Assembly: GCA_000827205.1 (NCBI GenBank)
Contig: KN832569.1
Location: 605,165-669,164, forward strand
DNA: 64,000 bases
Reading direction: 5' to 3'
DNA from: Plicaturopsis crispa FD-325 SS-3
Lineage: Eukaryota > Basidiomycota > Agaricomycetes > Amylocorticiales > Amylocorticiaceae
The notes below the pieces were generated by a model. It was not told where the DNA came from. It was given only the letters and a program-made list of their open reading frames with translations, and ran no database searches. This document shows positions 23,169 to 33,679 of the stretch, one piece after another (positions within the stretch are counted from its first letter, which is position 1; every line of letters begins with the position of its first letter). Both the position numbers and the translations under genes were made by a program.

Positions 23169-25249
23169 TCATAAAGATTCTTCATCGCCTGACCGCTTCT
23201 CATCCTTCGTATCTCCACCTACGGCGCTCACCCGCTCCGCCTCCTTCGAGCCAGGCGCGCTCCCAAACGGCACAGCGTCGTCCAAGTACGGGAGCCCGAC
23301 ATACTGGTACGGCGGCGGCCAGACTGCCGCGATCGCTAGCGTCGCGAAGAACGAGATGGAGAGCCCGACGATGAAGGCAATGTTGAACAGCTTGACCCAG
23401 TTGTTGTCGGTAGTTGGGTCGCATATGGTCATGACGAAGCCGGGCATGATGGGCCACACGCCCAGGACCCACGCGAGCACGGCGCGGAAGTTGCACCCGG
23501 CGGTGTACCAGTATATGGAGTCGCGGCTGCCAAGGTAGAGGTCTGGAATGGATAGGATGCGCTTGCGCACGATCAAGTAGTCGGCGAGCATGATTCCCGT
23601 AAGCTTTGAGCGAGTGAGCGGCCGTTTCTTTTTCGGGGTACGAAGGTGGGGACGACTGACCGGTGCAAGGAATACTCCGAACCCAGAGATCACGGTCAGA
23701 AATGTGCCCGCACTTGCCAGAATCTCCCAAGGACACGCAGCTACGCCAACTTCACGAGAGTGAACGTGTCAGTCTCCTCGTTCGTGGCGAAAGCAAGGAT
23801 AGAAATGACATACGAGCAGCGTTGAGGTACGCACCACGCCTGATATTTATATAGCGTGGCCATAGCCCCGCGACATCCATACCAGTGCTCACCGAGTTCA
23901 ACACGACGTTGATGGAGAGCTGCGAGACGAAGCATCCGAGCCCGCCGAAGAAAACACCAGCCCGTACTCGAGGACTGGAGTGGTAGTGCTCCTGGATCAT
24001 CCCAAGAAGCTCTACTGGGGACCAGTAAAGGACACCCAATATTTCTGACGACGCGCTCGTTACGACTACGCCGATCCTGTCATTCCCAGTACCCTTCAGG
24101 ATTATTGACGATGACAAGAGACAGATATACGCACAAAGCTGTGATCGTAATCATCACAGGTGCTGCAACAAGCTGGCTGATCGTTGGTGCGTATCGTCTC
24201 TCGGCGTACCTTGTCCAGTCGCTTTGTCCAAGAGTGCCGGCGCCCCAAGAGCCCAAGATGCTGGTGATACCAAACATCACTGACCATCCGACATTTGGTG
24301 TAGTTTGCGGCGTATGGAACAACGGCCCGCCGCCACCGGCATTTTTGACTGCCCAGATGAGCAGTCCAACAAGCGTCATGCCAAACATGATACCGGTGAC
24401 AAGAAAAGGCCGCTGCATCTTTTCGGGCGGAACAAGGACCAAGGGAATGTAGGCAATGTACCAGATGAGCGTGCCGATCAGGTCGTTCGTAGTAATGTTC
24501 GACGATAAGGGGATCGTGTTCTTCATGTGCGCGAACCCAGGGATCACTGCATAACGCGGCATGAGCAGTAGAAAAAAGAGGGTGCGGGGATGCGTACAGG
24601 CACCCAGAGCTACTCGCGCGGCCTGACCTCCCCAGTACGCTTGAATGCCGAACCAGAAGATGGAGGTGAAGGAGCGTAGCACCACTGGAAAATCTACGCA
24701 GTCGCCCCTTGGTTAGGATTTCTTTGGCCCGGATATGAATGCAGACGCCAGGTAACGCACAAAACAGCTTCATCCCCCAGCTAAACCGGCTGGAGACCGT
24801 AAATCCTGGAGACACCGCCGTATTAGCATACTTGGATACTTTACCGCCACGGAACCTGTCGCACCGATGTGATGCACCTCGCCCATCCACCCGCATACAA
24901 CAGCTAGTAGTCCACTGAGTATGCCTCCAACGACGACGCAGGCCATAGCTTGTTGTGCATTTAACCCATACGCCAGAAGAGACGAGCCAGTACTGTACGC
25001 AGAGATACAAGCGCCGGAGACGATCCAGTACACGACGAACGACCAAATCTTATATGTGCGGCGCGCTGGTGGGATAGGTATTAGGTCGCGATTGCAATAT
25101 GTATCGTTCCGGTCTAGCAGGGCGTCGATACTATATTTTAGCAACTCTCCGCAAATGAACGTTCATTGAATGTACGCACACTCGGCATCCTGATCAATGG
25201 GCACTTCTAGTCTTGTCAACAGTGTCTGGAACGCCCCCGTTTTCGCCAT
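23169..25249 (-). CDS. NCS1-family nucleobase/allantoin:cation symporter
   Basis: Plasma-membrane permease of the NCS1 family (uracil, allantoin, uridine or thiamine transporters such as Fur4/Dal4). The start at 25247-25249 opens a short exon (MAKTGAFQTLLTRLEVP); a TATAG acceptor then joins IDALLDRND and the family signature NRDLIPIPPARRTY. Later landmarks are HHIGFTVSSRFSWG, TSIFWFGIQAYWGGQ, and GTLGQSDWTRYA, the conserved segment after TM6. The C-terminal helices end in AAVWPPPYQYVGLPYLD, followed by a charged tail. About ten short exons are required. The junction of exons 1 and 2 uses a less typical GTGTGC donor and is tentative. The exact substrate cannot be decided from sequence. Confidence 0.88.
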
Positions 25250-26055
25250 CCTCTGTACGTACACGCGAGTACAGAGAGTCCTTTGAAGTAGGAGGAGGAT
25301 AGAGGAGAAAGGGCGCTCGACCTGCAGTACACTTTAAGTTTCAAGCCCGATGGGCCGGTGATGTGCCGTGATCATTAGGAACAAATGCCGTACGGTATGA
25401 GAACTGTTTAGCGGCGGAAACCCACGATGAATCGCCTAGCCTTTGCCTAGCCATATGGCGGTTTGTTGCCATGAGAGTTCTGTAAGCGCTGCTGGCAAAG
25501 CGCATCTTGATTCTTTACCTCCTGCCGAGGTCCAACTGCCAGAGGTCGCTGTCCACTGCGTCTGGTAACAACTTGTAGCCCATAGTACGAAGAGGGTAAT
25601 GCAAGACGTCTACTGCACGTCGGTCGCCTCGAATTTCAAGCTTCTACCAGATACAGCAAAGTAAAACATAGGGAAGAAAACAAGAGAACTCGGAGAAAAC
25701 TTGGAAAAAACATACGCGAGCTGTAACGCCATAATTAATTCCACGTGGCACGGACTTCCAAGACTCAAGGAGATAAACATCCTGCAACTTGGATCTGCAA
25801 AATCCGCGCACTGGCCACATCGCATCCGAAATACTTCTGTCAAACGCTACAGAAGACGGTTACTGGTGAAAGGTTCGTCGTCGCATCGCATCAGTAATTA
25901 CTCGCGACTGCATTGCTCTCCCGCAAATTCATCTCTACGAGTTTGCTGGTAGTGCGAGGCAACTCGTGTCATGAATGTCCCTGTCTAGTACGGTATAGTG
26001 ATATCAGTCGGATCCTCTCGTACTGATAATCGTACCCTGTTTTTGACAGATCATT
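25250..26055. other. Intergenic, divergent promoters
   Basis: About 800 bases between the divergent transporter and MYND genes. Two short frames (25610-25843 minus, 25701-25952 plus) overlap each other and show no domain, so no gene is called. Confidence 0.45.
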
Positions 26056-27137
26056 ATGCCACCTACATCGCCGGTGGCAGGTCTGACCCCCGATCGCGAC
26101 CCCAATGGGCCAGGGCGTAGGACTGTTTTCAGTCATCATGATGTACCGGGTTCCCGAAACGCTCGATCGAATGGACTATCATGCAGTCCAAATATTTCGG
26201 ATGCATGCGCATCTTGTCTCGCCAAGAGGAAGCCCGGAGAGGCACTATTTCCGGTATGTGCAGGTTGTCGGAGCGTGCGCTTTTGTGTAAGTCGATATTG
26301 TTTTAAGTTTTGTCGCCGCGCGTCTATCCGGTATTTACCAGTATACACCGCTATAGAATAAGCAGTGTCAAACCGCGTTCTGGCCAGCACATAAGGCATT
26401 CTGCAGGAACAAGCGGCGCACCTTGGATATGGTAGCCGAGAAACAGAGGGACGCTGCGAGCCAGGACGCAGACGGGCCATCTCTGGAGGAGCGTCGCCAC
26501 ATTCTCCAAGAGTGGACTGAACTTCATTACCACCCACTGCATCAAGCTCTTGCTCAGAAGGTCCTCATCAGTGATCCTCCTCACGATTTCCGCTCGTCAT
26601 GTGCCGACTTCTTGCTTGACTATCGGCCGGAGAGCAATGGGAATCCTGCTACAGCATACTCGGTCAATACCGCTGGTATCACAAAGACCTCACCGGGAGA
26701 TGTGGGCTATGATGAGCTCTCCCCGATGATGGAGCAGTCATACAAAGAGCATTCGCAATCCCCCGACTTTGTTGGGCTGATCAAGGTCCGATGTGAGTGG
26801 ATCCACCGCTTTCTCCTGGATTATGCCTGATCTCTGGAACGTCCATGCAGATCACTATGCCCCCGGGTACGCCTGGTTTGACATAGTTCTCCTTACGATA
26901 GACGACCTGGTGCCTCCGCTGAGGTCTCTCATTCCATGGTACGGATTTCCCAGTTATTGCGCTCGTGAAGGAGTTGTCTTCCGTTTCGTATTCGCCGAGT
27001 CCAAGCTCAAGTGGCACCCGGGAATTATGCAGCGAAAAGGGAACAAATGGGTGTGGACCCGGAAGACGGTAGAAGAGATGAAAGCCGAAGGGATTGACAC
27101 TATCATTCCTACTATTAAATTTATGTATACACACTGA
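26056..27137 (+). CDS. MYND zinc-finger protein, copy A
   Basis: Exons 26056-26286, 26357-26792 and 26851-27137 give 317 aa. The MYND finger straddles intron 1: CASC, then CAGC and FC, then NKQC and HKAFC, giving the C-x2-C / C-x2-C / C-x3-C / H-x3-C ligand set. MYND domains bind short proline-containing peptides and mediate protein-protein contacts. The remaining ~230 residues (LEERRHILQEWTELHYHPL, YRPESNGNPATAYSV) have no known domain but are shared with the facing paralogue at 27355-28457. Using the acceptor at 26355-26356 rather than the next AG four bases on restores the C-x3-C spacing. It ends 217 bases from the facing gene's stop. Function unknown beyond probable scaffolding or regulation. 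Confidence 0.85.
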
Positions 27138-27354
27138 ATTGGCTGTCGCATGCTGAACGACTTTTCCTACCTGCTAGCAGCTCTGCTACACGCTCTAGTA
27201 GCCTCTTCTATACCTACTACGTGTACCTTTTGACCATGTACTTCTTAGGATGCAATGCAAAGCCTCAGGCTACATGCTGTAGAATACATATGACATCAAT
27301 TTGAAGTTGAACGGATACAATGATCACAACATGTTATGCTGATAATGAATATAA

Positions 27355-28457
27355 TTAACGCGCTCGTCGCGCACGCGGCTGAGGTAAGGCCAAAGCGGGT
27401 GCGACGACACCCGGAAAACGCTCAAACCACTGCTGGCCGGCTCTTGCAAGATGAATACCCTCGAGCTCCAGCTCCCCTATGGTCTTCTCTTTCCACACCC
27501 AACCATCACGGTGCTTGTTCCAATCGACCAGCCCCGGAACCCAATTTTGGCTGTCTTTCTGCAGGCGGAAAACGACGCCCACTTGAGCGAAATGTTGAAG
27601 CGACCAAAACCACGGTCGGTCGGAAGGTCGGACGCGAGGTCGATCCTCCTTCGAGAGGTGAACCGCTGCCAGCCACATAATGTCATTGTCAACTAGATCT
27701 GCATACATACGGAGCTAATGAGTTGGGCACTATATATGTATAGAAGGACCACTCACAACCGCATGGGATGGACGCAAACCAATTGGGAGAGGTAACAGGG
27801 ACGGAAAGAAGAAACGGCGGTAGGAAAGATGCGAATTGGGCGGCAGCGCCCACTATTTCAGACGCAGTATTATCGATGATTTCGACGTTCGTCACAGTAA
27901 ATGCGATGGATGGGTTGCCTTCACTTTCTGGCCGATACGAGAGTGAGATCACGGCGTGCTGGCGCTTCATGGAGAACGAATCGTCGAGATCGATTGCATG
28001 CGCCAGGGCTTCCGCAATGGAGTGCCGGTGCGCCTCTGCCCAATCCTCCAGGACATATTGTCGTGCTTTCGGCTCTGGAAGTCCCTCTATCTGGGGCGGC
28101 AGAGACTTGTCGCCGCGCCCACGCTGCGCGACCATGGCTTCGTATATCTCGCGGTTCTTTTGGGTGTGTTTGCACATCTTTTTATGCTGCGGCCATTCTG
28201 CTTGCAGATGCTCGCGACTCTATGGCACGGTACGCAATCAACGGCGATGAAACGCAAGGTCGTATGGACTCACTCACGCAGAAGCGGACCATGCGGCAAC
28301 CGTTGCAAAGCTGCAGAGGTTTCCCGTCCACATTCCTGACCCGGTTACAACCTGAGTATGTGCAGACATCGCGAGGGTTATGGAGATGTGGAAATTTGGA
28401 GTTCTCCGTGTTCATTTTGAACACGGTTTTGCGCCCTGGATCGTTGACGTCCAACAT
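27355..28457 (-). CDS. MYND zinc-finger protein, copy B
   Basis: Exons 28278-28457, 27757-28219 and 27355-27698 give 328 aa, with introns at the same sites and phases as the facing copy A. The N-terminus shares DPGRKTVF with copy A (GPGRRTVF). The MYND finger is split by intron 1: C-x4-C, CNGC, RFC, then SREH and HKKMC. The sixth ligand is His rather than Cys, a variant I have seen in fungal MYND fingers, and the first pair has four rather than two residues between the Cys. The C-terminal region matches copy A (YRPESEGNPSIAFTV, the WVWKEKTIGELELEGI block) and ends in an Arg/Pro/Ala-rich tail absent from copy A. It diverges from the farnesyltransferase gene across about 275 bases. Confidence 0.85.
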
Positions 28458-28732
28458 CGCAGATTGCACAAGCTGGCGAAAAATGAAATCAGTTTACCCC
28501 TTCAAATACTTTCCAGTTTACGGCTTCTAGGTCGCTAGACCTCGAAATACAAACGAAGGCAGAATGACTTAGACCGGAGGATGTCAACCGTTTCGTAGTC
28601 GTTTGGTACGAAGAAAGGGCCTGTAATAACTCTAGCCCCTGTCTACATTGTTTTACAACTTGCTCTTCAGTGTCTTCACCGTAACCACCTTGAACGCGAA
28701 CAATAAACATCTACTTCTATCCGTGTTCCTCC

Positions 28733-30535
28733 ATGGCGCACTGGAAACGTACGCCAACGGACTCGTACCCAACGGAGACCTCGGTTCTCCAGGCAGAAAC
28801 AGAGGAAACACTCCTAAGCCACGGTAAACCAAGTCCAACCGCGCCCACGCTTCAGAAAAACGCGCATCTGCAGTTTCTCGTTCGCAACTTCTCGCAGGGA
28901 TTTCCGTCGCGGTACACAAGCCAGGATGCAAGCCAGCCATGGCTAATGTTCTGGACGGTGCAGAGCTTTAGCGTTCTGCAGGTCGGTTTGGATCCCGGGA
29001 ACAAACAGAGGCGCGTACGGTTCGCGACACTCCACATGACAATGGCTGACGAACGACTGGGTGCAGAGCTATCGATACCATTATGGCATGGCAGCATCCT
29101 GAAGGTGGATTTGGCGGAGGTCCAGGACAATCGGCCCATCTACTGCCCACTTACGCAGCTGTTTCTGCGTTGGCCGTGGTCGGACGTCCTGGCCCAAATG
29201 GTGGATGGGATCAGATAGATCGGTGAGGTATTTCGTCGTGTATCTACTGAAGATGTTTCATGACTCAATCGACACGAAAGGCAGAAATTGTATAAATTTC
29301 TGATGTCAGTGAAGCAGCCAGACGGCTCGTTCCTCGTTACCCACCATGCTGAAGTCGACGTTCGGTACGCGAGATTCATCGGTCTTCCCGCGTAAGTTAA
29401 CGATATTCGTAGCGGAACATACTGTCTTCTCGTGGTCGCACATCTCCTCAACCTTCTCACTCCGGAGCTGCTTGAAGGCGTTCCAGCCTTCATCGCGTCG
29501 TGCCAGACGTACGAAGGCGGTTTCTCTTCGGCCTCGCAGCCTTACTTTACTCCCGATTCCCCTCCTACTCTTCTAGAGTCTCCCCGGCCACCGCTAGGCG
29601 AGGCACACGGCGGCTACACCTTCTGCGCTCTCGCTTCGTGGGTCATGCTGCAACCCTATCTCGAAACACTTCCTTCAACGGCGCCTCGGCCACACATCAG
29701 CACTAAGAACCTGCTCCGATGGCTTGTGCAGATGCAAGGAGTGGAATCCGAGCTCGGCGGGTTCAAGGGGCGGACGAACAAACTCGTTGACGGCTGTTAC
29801 TCGTGGTGGGTCGGCGGCTCCTTTGCACTCCTCGAAGCGCTCGGAGTACACGGCGGCGGCGGCGTCGCCCATGAGCATGGCGAAGAGGACTGGGGTGACA
29901 TCGATGGTGCGTTCCCTTGTATTTACGACGAAGCTGTCTCCAACGTCCGCATTCTAGATACGCTGTTCAACAGCAAAGCTTTGCAGGAATACATACTTCT
30001 CGCCGGTCAACATCCAGCGGGCGGTCTCCGCGATAAACCACCCAAGTCAGGTTATCGCATAGCTCTAAGCAGGACGCTGCTAACATGTATCCAACTCTTT
30101 AGGTCTGCGGACGCATACCATACTCTGTATTGTCTTGCGGGCCTCTCGTCGGCTCAGCACCATGTATTCCCGTCCCCCGAGCGACGGTCTACGGTTGAGA
30201 AGGCATGGGTGTCTCCGGATGATGGTGAGCATTATGAGTTATAGGGGTCGCACATTACTGAGTGGCAACGCAGATGCTCTTGATGCGCTTCGGAAAAACT
30301 CCTTCACCGCTGCGCTTTCCTGGATCGAGGAAGAGGGTGCCTCCAAATTTGTGGGCGGTCCAGGGAATCGAGTGGTAAGACTTAGCCTGACTTCTCTGTT
30401 GCGTACTGACGTTACGTTTAGAACGCAACCCATCCAGTGTTTAATCTTACTATGACACACACGGAAACGCTGATGGCGCATTTCTACGGTCAAACCGTTC
30501 CGAAACGGACCCTCACGAGCAAGCAGCCTTCTTGA
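28733..30535 (+). CDS. RAM1: Protein farnesyltransferase beta subunit
   Basis: Catalytic subunit of CaaX protein farnesyltransferase, which farnesylates Ras, lamin-like and fungal pheromone substrates in the cytosol with the alpha subunit. Exons: 28733-29010, 29067-29222, 29281-29364, 29413-30045, 30103-30224, 30274-30374, 30422-30535, giving 495 aa. Prenyltransferase repeats are clear: GGFGGGPGQ, YEGGFSSA, HGGYTFCALA, GGFKGRTNKLVDGCYSWW, PAGGLRDKPPKS. The three zinc ligands are present: Asp and Cys of VDGCYSW and His of AYHTLYC. It is longer than yeast Ram1, with extra residues around YFTPDSPPTLLESPRPP and after VHGGGG. Intron 1 is best explained by a non-canonical GC donor at 29011 (AG|GCGCGT), giving KQRAIDTI as in the family; a GT donor at 29020 would insert three residues. 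Confidence 0.93.
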
Positions 30536-30886
30536 ATTTTTGTGACGGTGTGCTTGCGTGCTGCTGTACGATGCGATAGGAGTGGTGTGTACTGTTTTTA
30601 TCTATTCGTTGTGTATCGTGTTGGTGCTTTCTAAATGCCTTGTGGATTGTGCATTCCTATATCCTTCATTCAAAATTTGCTGAACGGAGGCTGGCCGATG
30701 TGAAATTCTCACAAGTCTTCATGCCGAGCATGGTTATCGTGCGCTCGGGCTTCCGGGCCTCAAACAGGCTCGAAAGCCCCCGGTCAGTCACACGACCCCC
30801 AGGCGCGATGCGGCTTAAGTACTTGTTACAAAACTCAGGATGCGCTTTTCAATCTTCCCCTCTTGTCCCTCCGCTTCCAGGGTCTC
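30536..30886. other. Intergenic between farnesyltransferase and F-box-like gene
   Basis: About 350 bases of 3' and 5' flank. Nothing else is recognised. Confidence 0.4.
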
Positions 30887-32099
30887 ATGCTTCACGTCGA
30901 GGGGCATAGTGCCTCTTTCCCGGTCGAGATACTGATCCAAATATTATTATCCGCAGACAAGCGGGACCTGCCCAGCCTATGCCGCGTTAACGCGACCTTT
31001 CGGCGATACGGATCCGACCTGCTTTACCACGACATATCCACGCGCAATCCCCTCGCAGTTTGCCACACCATATCTCTATCGCCCGATCTAGCACAGCGCG
31101 TCCGCTCGTTCGAGATCTCGCGCAACGCGAATGCAACAGTCACGCTCATCAAGTACAGCTACGCGCTCATATCCGATGCGCTGCGATGCATGACGCGGTT
31201 GCGGGCGCTACGGCTGCACGTCGAGGGCTCGTACGCCTGGATCCTCCGGTCCTGCACGGCGCCGCTGGAAAAGTTCCTCTTCAGCGGGCACGCGGACGCG
31301 GATCTCGTGCATTTCCTGAGCTGCCAGAACGAGCTGCGGGAGATCACGCTCACGTCGCCGAACAGCGGCTACCACGTCGACGGAGCATGCCTCGCTAAGC
31401 TTCATACCATATCGGCCCCGCCATCGTGGCTGAGGCAGCTCATCGCCGGCCGGCCCGTCACCACTGTGGGCTGCTTATATGGGCCCGCGTGGTCGAGTTT
31501 TCTCGTCGCGACGTTGAGCGACTTCGAGTTCCTGACTCTGTCCAGTTTGCCGATCCGGAAACTCGACATCGGCTTCCTGCATGCCAATCTGCACTCGGCG
31601 TTGATGTCGCGCATTTCGGACATTCTTCCCGGCATAGAGGAGTTGACCTTGAAGAACTGCGACGACATCGCGGGGAGCCTCGATAATGCTGAGGTGATTT
31701 TGGGCGCTAAGCCTGCATCCGTGAGAATGAGCAACAACTGACCATGCTATCCTTTAGCAGCGGATGGACTCGTCTACCGTGACGCGGCGGGTGCGGCATC
31801 TTATTCTCGCCCTGCCCACCCTGCGCTGTATCGCAATCGACGGGCGCGTAAACCACCTTGCGTGGTCCAACGAGGCGGCCATGTTATACGTCGAGGGTAT
31901 GTCGAAGGGCGCCGTTAGCCTCGAGAAGTTCTCGATCGTCATATACGGGGCCCGTTGTCTGCATCGACATGTACAGCCTTGCACGGCATCCAAAGTCTTT
32001 AGACTCGTTGACGGTAGATGGACGTGCATACGTGCGCAGGCTCGTGCGTCATGCGCTCCCTGCACCCAGGCCATGACCCGAGAACATATATACGCCTAA
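30887..32099 (+). CDS. F-box-like hypothetical protein
   Basis: Start at the first in-frame ATG (30887), reading MLHVEGHSASFPVEILIQIL; the segment SFPVEILIQILLSADKRDLPSLCRVNATFRRYGSDLLY is a recognisable but divergent F-box. Exon 1 runs to 31720. A GT-AG intron joins it in phase to exon 2 at 31758, which continues to a stop at 32097-32099. The body contains leucine-rich repeat-like segments (LRALRLHVEG, LREITLTSPNSG, IEELTLKNCDDIAG). Exon 2 keeps this character at first (RRVRHLILALPTLRCIAIDG), but its last ~50 residues are Cys/Arg-rich and may be read in the wrong frame past an unrecognised intron near 31950. The gene may be complete with a misjudged 3' end, or partly decayed. Probable SCF adaptor; target unknown. 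Confidence 0.65.
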
Positions 32100-33237
32100 A
32101 TTATCCCCCATTTCGCGACGTCTGCCGCTTGATCAGCGGAGATGGTTTCCGTGGGATGCATATCTTCTCGACTTCGTCGTGTGCTCGGGGCATCTGCTAT
32201 TAGCGGAACTTTCACGGTGTGTAGTCGCAGTGCGGTCATCGGGTCATATTAAAGATTGACTGTGCATCTGCAGGGATGGAAGAGCGTCGCAAATCAGCGG
32301 TAGTCTTGTACTTTCTTTCCCAATCGTCTGCCTTGGAATCCAAACCAATGACCCTGTAAATGCTCGAGTAGACGGGCTCGAGCTATAGTAAGCAAACGGT
32401 TAATATCTTCGTTGAAGCTCGAGTTCGTCGATTCCGAAGAAAAAAGCTTCGGTCTGCAATCCTTTCTAACCTCCCTCGCGTTGATACAAGTGATCTCATC
32501 CGTCTCCGTTGAGCCAGTTGTGAGCGAGGACTCGATTTCTGTAGTTTGAACCTAGGCATCCCAATTCGGACACCGAGTTCGCATACGCGCCCCGATTACG
32601 TAACCCTGGAGCCTCGTGCCCGACTCTTGCCACTGCCAGCATTTGGCGAGGCTCGAGCGTCGAGCGACTTGCAAACGATTTTTATTTCTTTACCACTCGC
32701 ACCACACAGACACGCTCACTTACTTGCAGACTAAGTCTGCGACTGTCGTATGTCGACCTGTCGCCTCGTTCGGCAGCGACCCAGCGTTGCAGACGATATT
32801 TAGGAAGAAACTCAGCTCTGGGCATCAATAGTAGTGGAGAGCATCGATAAAGACAAAATCTACCGGAGTCTGGTACGTATGCTTGCACGCTCGTATAGGA
32901 ACACTTACCAGAAGTCAGTCGTCACAGCTCACAGTATCCAAACGATTTCGAGCTCTTGGTGTAGATAGTGCGATACGGCCCCGGGCAGCTGTCCTCTGGC
33001 TGTCGTACCTCGGTACAACGCGGCGTTTGTTTTCTTCCTCAAATTCAGACTCGCAGAATTTGTGGACCTTCTCATGGAATGGAAGCTGAATACGCCTAGG
33101 TTGTCGACGAGCGGACAGACAAGTTGAGCCCGCAGCAATGGCCCGTCGTGCCTATACTCCCGAATGCCCGCCCCTCCTTACCCTCGGCGAGATGCAACTT
33201 CCGTACATGGTGATCCTTTGGCAGCTTATTGCCGTGA
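32100..33237. other. Gene-poor stretch before the FunK1 remnant
   Basis: No gene is supported. Short frames on both strands lack domains, ATG context and splice logic. The right end may contain decayed upstream parts of the kinase whose 3' end survives at about 33240-33386, but I could not align them. Confidence 0.35.
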
Positions 33238-33239
33238 AA

Positions 33240-33386
33240 AAAAGGTCTACTACACCGAGGACTACACTCTACAAAGGTTTGCTACATCTCGTACAGTACG
33301 AGCGATTGAAGCTGGACCGCATACCTCACGACGCGGTTTTCCCTGCGCTTGACGAAGCGATTTCAGCGTCCAGAGCGTGCTGTTAG
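33240..33386 (+). pseudogene. C-terminal remnant of a FunK1-type kinase
   Basis: The frame ending at 33386 reads LVQYERLKLDRIPHDAVFPALDEAISAS, closely matching the last residues of the complete FunK1 kinase at 38045-40243 (ALYERLHQLLLHGQ, YDSVFAALDEAISAST). The catalytic domain (HRD and activation segment) is not found upstream. The frame continues to an ATG at 33138 with unrelated sequence. It is therefore a truncated relic, not a functional kinase, separated from the intact gene by the Byr4-like gene. Confidence 0.55.
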
Positions 33387-33679
33387 AATCTGGTTTACGA
33401 CTTCGGAGGCCTGACTTTCCGCTGCCTATGTAATTTACCAGGCTACCCTACGTGTATTCTACTGCCATAAGTTTACATTTCCGGGCACCTTTACCGGGCA
33501 CCTTTAGCCAGAAAAAATGAGTAGCACGCGCCGTCCAAATACGCGAAGGCCGGTCGTGAATCAAAACTTCTCGCCTTTGTATTTCATACCACGACCTGCT
33601 ACGCCGCCTCTTTCTTCCCATCTAATCCAATCTGAATATACACACAGAAAACATAGAAATCGAGGGACGGGCTGCATGA
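33387..33679. other. Intergenic upstream of the Byr4-like gene
   Basis: Includes a short direct repeat near 33480-33505 (GGGCACCTTTA twice). No gene or clear TATA box. Confidence 0.35.
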
